A stretch of 33,700 nucleotides of DNA from assembly GCF_045223415.1 (NCBI RefSeq), contig NZ_JBEQZJ010000042.1:1-33700 (forward strand), written 5' to 3'. Positions 1-7,899 of this stretch are shown piece by piece. The DNA comes from Hoskinsella mucinilytica. Its GTDB lineage: Bacteria; Bacillota_I; Bacilli_A; Erysipelotrichales; Erysipelotrichaceae. The notes below the pieces were generated by a model. The model was given only the letters and a program-made list of their open reading frames with translations. It was not told the origin of the DNA and made no database searches. A program made the position numbers and the translations under genes. Numbering within the stretch: position 1 is the stretch's first letter; each line of letters begins with the position of its first letter.

Positions 1-95
1 TCAATGATTTCACCTCGTATCTTTCTAGGCTCGCTATATAGAAATGGCCCTTACCTATCTACATACGTAAAACAGGGGTGAAAATCCTAAATTTT
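1..95 (-). promoter_or_regulatory. Upstream region of a gene off the left edge, with the tnpB-type upstream motif
   Basis: On the minus strand this stretch carries TTTAGGATTTT, about ten bases, then TTTACGTATGTA (positions 59-91). Farther down is CGAGG with a TTG codon 8 nt later, at positions 4-2. The same motif, at similar distance from the start codon, lies upstream of both tnpB-family genes at the right end of the window. The inference is that a related gene begins here and runs off the left edge; only its putative start codon is visible. Confidence 0.5.
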
Positions 96-188
96 ATTCA
101 AATCTTTTTTAAAATTAGAAATTCTTCTTTATTTTCGTTCAATCTGTAGACAAAAACATCATCTATCAACTACCTACTCACCCATATG

Positions 189-223
189 AAAAAAGTGATC
201 ATATACTTATCATATGTCACTTT
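189..223 (-). terminator. Intrinsic terminator of the exporter/U32/MATE/HD operon
   Basis: Read on the minus strand, AAAGTGA at 217-223 pairs with TCACTTT at 192-198. An inner CATAT/ATATG stem extends it, and a short T run follows. It begins at the HD gene's stop codon. Confidence 0.65.
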
Positions 224-1004
224 ATTTTGATATATTGGCTAATCTATCATCTAGATATCTTGTAACTTCATGTTCTATTTGTTGGATATCTTGCCTTGTT
301 TTCGGCAACAAAAATGTAAAACGATGTAACATAGCTTGTATCCACTGTTGTTTTTTGATGATGCGTAGACCTGTTGCATAATGAAAATCATAAACCAAAG
401 CAATATGTGAACATAACACATCTCCAGGAGTTTGTCGCAAAGAAGCAAGAATCGTATGATGCTGTAAGAACTCCTTCTTTACGGTATCACTAATGGTCGT
501 TTGACACATTTCTTTTTCTTGACACATAAACAATACTTCACAACTATTTTCATTATTCACACGAAGGATATCGGTTTTATCAGCATCTCGAATGATGCTT
601 GCCTGAAGGAACGCCTCTTGTGACAAACCCTCTTCTATCTGAAAACGATTATGATTGGATATTGCATCAAAAATGATATCATCGTATCCTTGCTCTACAA
701 ACAAACGAATTCTGTTTTGTTCCTTTAATATCTCGATTCCCAATTGTGCATGATCCACACTATCACGATCAATAAAGGTATGATAGCGTCGCACTTGTTC
801 GAATCGACCGATATCATGTAATAGTCCGATTAATGAAGCCAATTGAATTTGTTCATCACTTAGATGAAGCTCTTCGGCAATCATTCTACTATAATTCATA
901 ACTTCATAAGTATGTTTGATTTTTAAAGCAATCCGCTCATCCTTTGTATCATAGGATTGAACATATTGTGCAAATGCCTTTTTGGCCTTTGGTAAATCAA
1001 TCAT
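222..1004 (-). CDS. HD-domain phosphohydrolase
   Basis: A 260-residue HD-superfamily protein, probably a cytoplasmic metal-dependent phosphohydrolase. Visible motifs are H31 (KHTYEV), the paired H63-D64 in LLHDIGRF, the following DHAQLG, and a late RDADKTD segment, which supplies the usual last metal-binding Asp. There is no signal peptide or membrane segment. The substrate cannot be read from sequence; relatives act on nucleotides or phosphate esters. The ATG overlaps the MATE stop codon (ATGA), so it is the last, translationally coupled gene of a five-gene operon and is followed by a terminator. The start is supported by GGGAG about 9 nt upstream. Confidence 0.85.
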   Translation of the reverse strand: MIDLPKAKKAFAQYVQSYDTKDERIALKIKHTYEVMNYSRMIAEELHLSDEQIQLASLIGLLHDIGRFEQVRRYHTFIDRDSVDHAQLGIEILKEQNRIRLFVEQGYDDIIFDAISNHNRFQIEEGLSQEAFLQASIIRDADKTDILRVNNENSCEVLFMCQEKEMCQTTISDTVKKEFLQHHTILASLRQTPGDVLCSHIALVYDFHYATGLRIIKKQQWIQAMLHRFTFLLPKTRQDIQQIEHEVTRYLDDRLANISK

Positions 1005-2323
1005 ATAACAACGCTCCCTTTTTTCATTATGATACCAGCACTCAATAAAGCCAATCCTTCCGCAAAGGTCACACTTAGCCAGATTGCTTCAATGCCAAAA
1101 CAGAATATCAATACGGTCATACTCACTGCGACAAATACAAATCCTTTTAAAACAGCAAGCAATGTTGAAATTTTGCCTCGTTCAATCGATTGAAAATAAT
1201 ACATGATCATTGTAATGATTGCGGTAAATAGAAGAGATGAAAAATACAATCGTATACCAATCGCAGATTGTGCAATTAATTTGGTATCACCATTGGCAAA
1301 CAACGTTGCTACTGCTTGCGGTGTGAATAGAAAAATAACATAAACGATCAACGCAAATCCAGATGCAAATAAGATACATACTTTTAATGCTTCTTTCACA
1401 CGTTCCATATTTCGTGCTCCATAATTGGCAGATATGATTGGTTGTATTCCTTGTGCAAATCCATTTAATAAACCCTTACATACATAGGCGATATTGGTCA
1501 CAATTGCATAACTTGCCAAAAATAATTCATCTGCTAAGTGAAGGATCACAACATTAAATAATAAAATGATTGCGCCGGCACTGATTTCCATAATGCCACT
1601 TCCTAAGCCGTTGCTGAAGATTCTTTTCAACATCAATACCGAAAAACAATCCTTGGTAAAATGTACCGTATTGTTTTTCTTGATGAAGTGAAAAGATACA
1701 CCTATGACTGTCAAAAAAGGTGAAATACAGGTCGCAATGCTTGCACCGGTTAATCCCATCTTAAATATCATGACAAATACATAATCCAATACCATATTGC
1801 TGATATTCCCAAACAACATAGCATTCATTGCGAGCTTTGGGGCATGATCTGCACGAATCAAGATACTTGCCGCATACATAAGGACAAAGGCGAAAGCACT
1901 GACATTGATGGGACCCATATATAATTTTACATAAGGTAATAAACTTTCACTACTACCAAGTGCATAAGCAAAAGGTTCTAAAAATATGGTACCGAAAACA
2001 CTGATCAAAATGCCAATGACTCCCATACATACAACACTCAAGGTAAATGCTTGATTTCTTTCTTCCATATGATGAGATCCTTCAGCCACTGCCATAACGG
2101 TAGCTCCACCTACTCCAAAGGTTAATCCAATCGCAGAATAAATCGTAAAAATAGGCATAGCGATATTCAAAGCTGCAAGTCCCACACTGCCTGCACCTTT
2201 TGAAATAAAATAAACATCAACAAGACAATATAGAGAATTAGATAACATTGCGACTAAGGTTGGGATCAAATAGGATAAATACAACTTAGGAATGGAACCG
2301 GTCAATAATGATCTTGTATTCAT
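1001..2323 (-). CDS. MATE family multidrug/toxin exporter
   Basis: A 440-residue multi-pass membrane protein with about 12 hydrophobic segments. It opens MNTRSLLTGSIPKLYLSYLI, the usual MATE amino end, with LVDVYFISKGAG in TM1-TM2, which fits the family (MATE/MurJ superfamily, cation-coupled antiport of drugs or metabolites). A longer reading frame adds 14 residues, but the start chosen here forms an ATGA overlap with the U32 stop, as at the other junctions of this operon, and gives the usual MATE amino end. Its own ribosome site is weak (GAGCTGG), so coupling is likely. The substrate is unknown. Confidence 0.9.
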   Translation of the reverse strand: MNTRSLLTGSIPKLYLSYLIPTLVAMLSNSLYCLVDVYFISKGAGSVGLAALNIAMPIFTIYSAIGLTFGVGGATVMAVAEGSHHMEERNQAFTLSVVCMGVIGILISVFGTIFLEPFAYALGSSESLLPYVKLYMGPINVSAFAFVLMYAASILIRADHAPKLAMNAMLFGNISNMVLDYVFVMIFKMGLTGASIATCISPFLTVIGVSFHFIKKNNTVHFTKDCFSVLMLKRIFSNGLGSGIMEISAGAIILLFNVVILHLADELFLASYAIVTNIAYVCKGLLNGFAQGIQPIISANYGARNMERVKEALKVCILFASGFALIVYVIFLFTPQAVATLFANGDTKLIAQSAIGIRLYFSSLLFTAIITMIMYYFQSIERGKISTLLAVLKGFVFVAVSMTVLIFCFGIEAIWLSVTFAEGLALLSAGIIMKKGSVVI

Positions 2324-4605
2324 ATATCCAGCTCTTTCTGTATTCTTTTTAAGATCATGGCACATTCATCTTTCTTTTCATTGGTAAATACGCAGAAAAA
2401 TTGATGAATACCTGCTTTTTTGATATCTTTTATATCCAGTATACGATCATATCCTTGTTCTTCTAATAAATGCATGCGACATTCTCTATCCATCAATAAT
2501 GGAAATTTACGTTTCTTTTTATCTATCAACATATATTCATGTTGCCTACATAAACCACAGTTTTTCTTATCACTATCTTTTATGGTCGCATTGATCGGAC
2601 AATACTCACTGATCATCAATTCTCTTTTACCATATATGACATATCCGAATTCTGCCTTTCCAAATTGCGTTTGATAATGATGTACAAGTTGGATACAAGC
2701 ATCCTTATCCAATTCCAAAGATGGCAGTACACAGGCAGCATGATGTTGAAACAAAAAATGTGCCGCAAATCGATTGGTTACATTCAAAGAAGTATCATAG
2801 TAATGGTTGATACCTTCCTTTAAACTGCCAAGTTCTTGTGATAAAGCCGGTTCTTTCACTTCTTCTTGTTTCATCACTCTAGGTATTCGATACATCACAT
2901 TGGGATTTTCTTGTTTTATTTCTTCATAAAGTGTACGATCCGCAATATAAAGATGAGCATTGCTCCTGCAAGCAATTTGATATTGTTCCCTATTATGAAC
3001 CACGATATGAAGACTCATTTCTTTCTTTTCTACTTCAATGTCTTCTGCCTTCCAAGGTAAGATTCTTCTGTTTTCATGATGAATCGCTCTTTGTGAAGCA
3101 AGCATATCCAAAGCTTCTCGACGCATTTTATTGACTTCTTTGATCGGCATGATGGCATCTTCCTCAATGGTATCGTAAATATCTACGATATCAAAAGGCG
3201 TATCTTTGCTTTTACGTAACTGTTGGTGAATACGTTCAGCATCTAATGGTGTTTTCAATGCTTGTTCAACCATACAGCTTCCAACAATTTCTACACTATG
3301 ATGATCCTCATCAAATACACATAGGATCGGTGGCTGTCCTTTTACCATGACAAAGCTTGCGGATATTGCTACTCTTCTTTGATAGCCTTGATAGGTTTCC
3401 TGTAACTGTTTTAATTGGTGTGTATCGCTTGTCTTTAATACGATAGCACCTTCTTTGATACCATGAATGCGATCAAGCTCGATTATAGTATTTGATGTTC
3501 CATGATTGACCAATAAACCATTTTGATAGATTCGATTCACACGAAATCCTTCATCCTCTACCTCATGCAGTATACGTATCCCATCGCCTTGAGAAAGCTC
3601 TTTGGTTAATTGGATGCTCATTTTATCCTTTGTTAATTTGATGATACGTCCAATCTCCACTCCCATATGATTGGGTCTAATGGGATTCATTAAAGCACTT
3701 CCCATTGCGTGAAAGATATGACCATCAGTAAAGCCACGATGAAATAACTTTTCCATTTGTTCTAGCATATCCTCGTGAACTTCAAATGATTGATGCTTTT
3801 CATGTGCATCAATTGCCTTGCGATACAATGCCACCATATAAGCCACATATTCCGGTCGTTTCATTCTTCCTTCAATTTTAAAGGAAGCAACACCTGCATC
3901 TATCAAAGCAGGTAATTGTTTCAATGTATTTAGATCCTTTGGACTTAGGATATAATCTCCTTGTGAAGAAACCTTATGATAGCCATCCTCTTCCTTTTGA
4001 TATAACCCATATTGCATACGACATGGCTGTGCGCAAGCACCACGATTTCCTGATCGATCAAACAAGACTGAGCTCATCAAACATTGACCCGAATAAGACA
4101 CACATAATGCGCCTTGTACAAATACTTCTAAATCTACACCTAGCTTTGCATAGGCTTGAATTTCTTCGATCGTAGTCTCTCTTGGTACCACTACACGTTT
4201 GACCCCTTTTTCTTTCAAAAATTGAATTCCTTGAGGATTATGTACATGCATTTGCGTAGAAGCATGAATTTCCATATCAGGAAACTGCGTTCGAAGGATG
4301 GATAACAACCCTAAATCTTGTACGATCAAAGCATCTACATCAATATTTTGTAGATAGGTGATATATGCGATGACACGATCCATTTCTGTTTCATGGATGA
4401 GTGTATTCACTGTTACATAGACGTTTACTCCATAGATATGAGCATAGCGGATTGCTTCTTTTAGATCTTCTTTTGAAAAATTATGAGCAAAGGCTCTGGC
4501 GCCAAACATTTCACCCCCTAGATAAACAGCATCACAACCGTTTTGTACTGCTGCATATAGAGCTTCCATAGAACCGGCAGGAGCTAATAATTCAACTTTT
4601 TTCAT
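2320..4605 (-). CDS. U32 family peptidase-like RNA hydroxylation protein (RlhA type, with DUF3656)
   Basis: A 761-residue U32-family protein. The N-terminal U32 domain starts KKVELLAPAGSMEAL, and the four-cysteine Fe-S signature is visible at C168, C175, C191 and C195 (CVSYSGQC, GACAQPC). The long middle region matches the DUF3656 layout. A second cysteine-rich segment (NCGLC) sits near the carboxyl end. Members once called collagenases are now known as prephenate-dependent RNA hydroxylation enzymes: RlhA for 23S rRNA C2501, TrhP for tRNA U34. Length and DUF3656 favour the RlhA type; this is inference. The gene overlaps both neighbours by 4 nt (ATGA). Confidence 0.88.
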   Translation of the reverse strand: MKKVELLAPAGSMEALYAAVQNGCDAVYLGGEMFGARAFAHNFSKEDLKEAIRYAHIYGVNVYVTVNTLIHETEMDRVIAYITYLQNIDVDALIVQDLGLLSILRTQFPDMEIHASTQMHVHNPQGIQFLKEKGVKRVVVPRETTIEEIQAYAKLGVDLEVFVQGALCVSYSGQCLMSSVLFDRSGNRGACAQPCRMQYGLYQKEEDGYHKVSSQGDYILSPKDLNTLKQLPALIDAGVASFKIEGRMKRPEYVAYMVALYRKAIDAHEKHQSFEVHEDMLEQMEKLFHRGFTDGHIFHAMGSALMNPIRPNHMGVEIGRIIKLTKDKMSIQLTKELSQGDGIRILHEVEDEGFRVNRIYQNGLLVNHGTSNTIIELDRIHGIKEGAIVLKTSDTHQLKQLQETYQGYQRRVAISASFVMVKGQPPILCVFDEDHHSVEIVGSCMVEQALKTPLDAERIHQQLRKSKDTPFDIVDIYDTIEEDAIMPIKEVNKMRREALDMLASQRAIHHENRRILPWKAEDIEVEKKEMSLHIVVHNREQYQIACRSNAHLYIADRTLYEEIKQENPNVMYRIPRVMKQEEVKEPALSQELGSLKEGINHYYDTSLNVTNRFAAHFLFQHHAACVLPSLELDKDACIQLVHHYQTQFGKAEFGYVIYGKRELMISEYCPINATIKDSDKKNCGLCRQHEYMLIDKKKRKFPLLMDRECRMHLLEEQGYDRILDIKDIKKAGIHQFFCVFTNEKKDECAMILKRIQKELDI

Positions 4606-5045
4606 ATCTTCACTTCCTTTGCTTTTTTACGTTTTGTAATTCCTTTGGTAATCGTGGATACTAACAGAATTCCCAATACCAGTGCCCCTGCAATCGTGAT
4701 GGTTTCCAAACCAAGAGTCAATGCATCTATGACCTTGCCTTGAATGGCCGCAAGCATCGTACGATACATTCCTCCTCCCGGAACCAGTGGTATCAAAGCA
4801 CAAATGATATAAGTAGTTACCGGTGTATGTGCAATCCTTGCCAGTATTTCTGAATATAAGGAAATACATATCGATGCGATAAACATTGCGCTTAAATCAC
4901 TGGCACCCATATCGAAACATAACTGATAAACGATACCACCCAAAGAGCCACCGATGGCAGCCAAAAACAAATTCTTTCCCTTGATATTAAATAAGATGCC
5001 AAAGCCTAAGGAGGCAATAAAAGATCCGATCGTGATTTCTAACAT
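4602..5045 (-). CDS. Threonine/serine exporter, C-terminal half (ThrE_2/DUF3815, YjjB-like)
   Basis: A small (147 aa) membrane protein with about four to five hydrophobic segments, ending in a basic tail (KGITKRKKAKEVKI). It matches the second half of ThrE-type exporters (YjjB in E. coli): LGFGILFNIKGKNL, then ALIPLVPGGGMYRTM. It should work only with the adjacent first half (5047-5814), together forming a split amino-acid exporter. Its GGAGG site lies inside the end of the upstream gene, 1 nt separates the two reading frames, and its stop overlaps the U32 start (ATGA), so stoichiometric coupled expression is likely. The transported amino acid is inferred from the family. Confidence 0.88.
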   Translation of the reverse strand: MLEITIGSFIASLGFGILFNIKGKNLFLAAIGGSLGGIVYQLCFDMGASDLSAMFIASICISLYSEILARIAHTPVTTYIICALIPLVPGGGMYRTMLAAIQGKVIDALTLGLETITIAGALVLGILLVSTITKGITKRKKAKEVKI

Positions 5046-5046
5046 A

Positions 5047-5814
5047 TCACATACCTCCCTTAAATTTCATACTGATGCTTAATACAAAACCGATACCGAC
5101 TGCAATCGCAACTGCGATCAGAAATGCTTCGGTTGTACGAGAAACACCTGATAAATAATCCCCTGCCATCGTATCACGTACTGCATTGGTAATGGCAAGA
5201 CCCGGAACCAATAACATGATACTACTGATGATGACGATGTCATGATCGATCGAGGCATCAAAATATTGAAACAATAAAGCCGCAACGGCTGCCAACCCTG
5301 AGGTCAAAGCATTGGTAAAGAAAACATTCCATTCTCTTTTCTCCAATATAAAGCTTACACTTTTGATCAACATACCTATGATAAATGCGACAATAGCTTC
5401 CTTCCATGTTCCATGGAAAAAGATCGCAAAGCCAAATGCACTTAAGGCTCCGAAAAACAGAGTTGTAGAAAACCGATATCTAGGTTCCTTAGCGATAGCC
5501 TTTAATTCTTTTGATATCTCGTCAATGCTATAAGCATGTTGTGTTGCTCTTCTGGAAAGATCGTTTATTTTATCAATACAGTTTAAATCAGTACCCCTGC
5601 TTTTCACACGTAGTACCTTCGTGACTGTTTTTTGATCAACGGTGATAGAGAACATGATACCTGTGGGTGTCACAAAGCTTTGGGCATCCTCTACCTCATG
5701 AAAACAGGTACATAAACGTACCATGGTTTCTTCTACACGATATATTTCTGCGCCACTTTCAATCAGTAGTTTTCCCGCAAATGCCGCTACATCCAATAAA
5801 TGATTGGTATCCAT
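5047..5814 (-). CDS. Threonine/serine exporter, N-terminal half (ThrE/DUF1212, YjjP-like)
   Basis: A 255-residue protein. A soluble amino part (LLDVAAFAGKLLIESGAEIYRVEETM, shown in pieces as FAGKLLIESGAE and YRVEETM) is followed by about five membrane spans containing the typical MLLVPGLAITNAVRD. This is the YjjP/ThrE first half. Upstream in-frame codons exist, but ATG at 5814 has an ideal GAGGG site about 6 nt before it and gives the family's normal amino end. It is the first gene of the five-gene minus-strand operon. Confidence 0.88.
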   Translation of the reverse strand: MDTNHLLDVAAFAGKLLIESGAEIYRVEETMVRLCTCFHEVEDAQSFVTPTGIMFSITVDQKTVTKVLRVKSRGTDLNCIDKINDLSRRATQHAYSIDEISKELKAIAKEPRYRFSTTLFFGALSAFGFAIFFHGTWKEAIVAFIIGMLIKSVSFILEKREWNVFFTNALTSGLAAVAALLFQYFDASIDHDIVIISSIMLLVPGLAITNAVRDTMAGDYLSGVSRTTEAFLIAVAIAVGIGFVLSISMKFKGGM

Positions 5815-5841
5815 GAAATCCCTCATTTCGTCCACCACAAT

Positions 5842-5870
5842 AGTATAGTGCATTTTATGGAAAAAGGAAA
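5842..5870 (-). promoter_or_regulatory. Putative promoter of the exporter/U32/MATE/HD operon
   Basis: On the minus strand, -10 TATACT lies 17 nt after a weak -35 (TTTCCT), giving a leader of about 30 nt to the ATG at 5814. Confidence 0.4.
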
Positions 5871-5920
5871 TGAACAAACCTGATTTTTTTTACTTTTATA
5901 TTGTTGATTTTCATTATAAT

Positions 5921-5948
5921 TTTACCTTTTGCCATCTTTGGTCTATAA
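5921..5948 (+). promoter_or_regulatory. Putative promoter of the lipid kinase gene
   Basis: A consensus -10 TATAAT (5943-5948) sits 16 nt after TTTACC, a weak -35. The start codon follows about 25 nt later. Confidence 0.45.
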
Positions 5949-5973
5949 TATAAAAAGACAAGGGGATGGTAGT

Positions 5974-6861
5974 ATGAAAAGAAGTGTCATGATCATCATG
6001 AATCCTAAAGCAGGGAAAGGCAATGCAAAAACCGCATTGTTTACCATTTGTGATCGATTTTGTGCCATGCAGGATGAGGTACATGTTTATGTTAGTCAAT
6101 ATCCATCCCATGCAATGGTTTTAAGCCAAGAACTCGGCTCATATCATGATATCCTTTTATGCATTGGCGGTGATGGTACATGGAATGAGGTCATAAACGG
6201 TGTTATGTCGCTACAAAAACAACCACTTTTGGCATATCTTCCAACTGGAACCGTTAATGACTTTGCTTCTTCCTTAAAAATGAGTAAAAATCCGACAACG
6301 CTTATGGATCATATCGAAACCTATACCCCTTTTGCTTGTGATATCGGTGATTTTAATCATCAACGCTATTTTACCTATGTTGCGGCATTTGGCTTATTTA
6401 CCGATGTATCCTATTCCACCCCTCAGCGTTCCAAAAATACCTTTGGCAAAATTGCTTACTATCTGGAAGGAATCAAACAATTGGCTAGTATCCCTCGTTA
6501 TCATATAAAGCTACATGTCAATGATGAAGTGATTGAAGATGACTATATTTTTGGGTGTATCTCTAATTCCAAGTATGTCGCAGGTTTTACGACCGTTTCC
6601 ACAAAAAATGCGCAAATGGATGATGGCTTATTTGAAATTCTTATGATACGTACCCCAAACAATCCTTTGGATGTTCAAGTCATCATTGCCGCCTTATTAA
6701 GAAGAGAGGTCAATCATGATTGGATGTACTTTACTACCGCAACTTCCTTAACCATAGAATCTAAAGAAGCGATTCCTTGGACCTTAGATGGTGAAGAAGG
6801 CGGAAGCACCTTATCCGTGGAAATAGAAAATAAAAGCAAGGCAGTTACCATTTTGGTATAG
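5974..6861 (+). CDS. Diacylglycerol kinase family lipid kinase (DgkB/YegS/LCB5 type)
   Basis: A 295-residue cytoplasmic or membrane-associated lipid kinase. Motifs in order: MNPKAGKGNAKT at the amino end, nucleotide-binding IGGDGTWNEVINGV near residue 65, LPTGTVNDFA, and a carboxyl LDGEEGG. In Gram-positives such enzymes rephosphorylate diacylglycerol released by lipoteichoic-acid synthesis, but the family also includes other lipid kinases, so the substrate is inferred. The longest frame begins 15 codons earlier; ATG at 5974 is chosen because AAGGGGATGG lies just upstream and the protein then begins as relatives do. It is a single-gene unit ending in a strong hairpin that overlaps the stop codon. 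Confidence 0.9.
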   Translation: MKRSVMIIMNPKAGKGNAKTALFTICDRFCAMQDEVHVYVSQYPSHAMVLSQELGSYHDILLCIGGDGTWNEVINGVMSLQKQPLLAYLPTGTVNDFASSLKMSKNPTTLMDHIETYTPFACDIGDFNHQRYFTYVAAFGLFTDVSYSTPQRSKNTFGKIAYYLEGIKQLASIPRYHIKLHVNDEVIEDDYIFGCISNSKYVAGFTTVSTKNAQMDDGLFEILMIRTPNNPLDVQVIIAALLRREVNHDWMYFTTATSLTIESKEAIPWTLDGEEGGSTLSVEIENKSKAVTILV

Positions 6862-6880
6862 TCGCCTTGCTTTTCTTATT
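6832..6880 (+). terminator. Bidirectional terminator between the lipid kinase and the 48-aa gene
   Basis: AAAAGCAAGGC (6832-6842) pairs with GCCTTGCTTTT (6864-6874), with an inner TACCA/TGGTA stem. It starts inside the kinase gene, and T-rich sequence follows on both strands, so it can serve both convergent units. Confidence 0.75.
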
Positions 6881-6892
6881 CAATCACGATAA

Positions 6893-7039
6893 TCATCCAT
6901 TGAAATTAACTTTTCCGAATTTATCGCTGTTTTTCTTTTTCCCTAGTTTTTTATCTAATGCTTTCGATCTCGGTTGTGTTTTCGCCGCTCTGCTTTTCTC
7001 TAATAATGCTTTGGTATCTAGTTTCTTTTTCTCACTCAT
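6893..7039 (-). CDS. 48-residue lysine-rich small protein
   Basis: An unrecognised small ORF of 48 codons. It begins MSEKKKLDTKALLEKSRAAK and ends FGKVNFNG; it is strongly basic and without hydrophobic segments. Support: AAGGAAGTG at good spacing before the ATG, an 8-nt overlap with the end of the YjjG-like gene (so translational coupling), and a terminator right after it. The lysine/arginine content would fit RNA, ribosome or nucleotide association, but nothing shows that directly. The name-giving function is unknown. Confidence 0.65.
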   Translation of the reverse strand: MSEKKKLDTKALLEKSRAAKTQPRSKALDKKLGKKKNSDKFGKVNFNG

Positions 7040-7736
7040 GTGATTCACTTCCTTCCACAATGTTACACAATTCTCTTAAATCTGTTATCTCATGATCGAT
7101 CACAAGACCTTTGTCATTCTTGCTTTTTTCAGGATTAAACCAACACGTATGAATACCGGCATTGATACCTCCTTGTATATCAGAAGACAAACTGTCACCA
7201 ATGATCAATACACGATCTTTATCTTTTGGTTGGATATGCTGAAATACAACATCAAAATATTCTTTTTGAGGTTTTTGATATCCACATTCTTCTGAGATAA
7301 ACAACTTTTTAAAATGCTGATCTAATCCTGATTCATTTAATCTTCGATATTGCGTTGCACTTACACCATTGGTTACGATATATAAATCGTGCTTCTTTTT
7401 CAACTTTGTCACAACATCCATAGCATGTGCCATCAAATCATGACCTCTACCCAAGGCAGCTTGATAATCATCTTCAAAAGCGACACCATCTACTTTTAAG
7501 CCAAATTCAGAAAACAACTTATCGAATCGAGTATAAATGACAGTATGTCGATCAATAGATCCTTCTTCATATGCTTTCCACAATTGATGATTCAATTTTT
7601 GATATGTCTGTTGTATTTCCTCATGAAAGGGAATCTTATATTTTTCAAAGGTACCTTTTAAAGCCTGTTTCTCTGTGGCATCAAAATCCAACAAAGTACG
7701 ATCAGCATCAAATAATAATATATCATATCTTCTCAT
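7032..7736 (-). CDS. YjjG-family HAD hydrolase (noncanonical pyrimidine nucleotidase)
   Basis: A 234-residue HAD-superfamily phosphatase of subfamily I. Motif I is FDADRTLLDFD (nucleophile D10, acid D12), motif II lies in IVTNGV, motif III Lys in YQKPQKEYF, and motif IV is IIGDSLSSDI. The DADRTLLDFD motif and length match YjjG/YfnB, nucleoside-5'-monophosphatases that clear odd pyrimidine nucleotides. The helical cap at residues 20-90 fits. It is the first gene of a two-gene unit with the small basic protein. Three different HAD phosphatases occur in the window. Confidence 0.88.
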   Translation of the reverse strand: MRRYDILLFDADRTLLDFDATEKQALKGTFEKYKIPFHEEIQQTYQKLNHQLWKAYEEGSIDRHTVIYTRFDKLFSEFGLKVDGVAFEDDYQAALGRGHDLMAHAMDVVTKLKKKHDLYIVTNGVSATQYRRLNESGLDQHFKKLFISEECGYQKPQKEYFDVVFQHIQPKDKDRVLIIGDSLSSDIQGGINAGIHTCWFNPEKSKNDKGLVIDHEITDLRELCNIVEGSESHE

Positions 7737-7788
7737 GTTATTCTCCTATATGTAAATAAACGCCTTATGTGCCTTAGAATGCCAATCT

Positions 7789-7818
7789 ATCGTACCATAA
7801 AACATAGGACTCTGACAA
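7789..7818 (-). promoter_or_regulatory. Putative promoter of the YjjG-like gene
   Basis: On the minus strand, TTGTCA (-35) and TACGAT (-10) are separated by 18 nt, about 50 nt before the start codon. Confidence 0.4.
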
Positions 7819-7869
7819 ATAATTCTGTAAACATTGTATCCTATTCCTATTACATTACCAAAGCTGGAA

Positions 7870-7899
7870 AGAAAAACAGTAGAATCGCTCTACTGTTTT
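7870..7899 (-). terminator. Intrinsic terminator of the VTC/DUF4956/lipoprotein operon
   Basis: On the minus strand, AAAACAGTAGA, a five-base loop and TCTACTGTTTT lie immediately after the lipoprotein stop codon. Confidence 0.85.
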
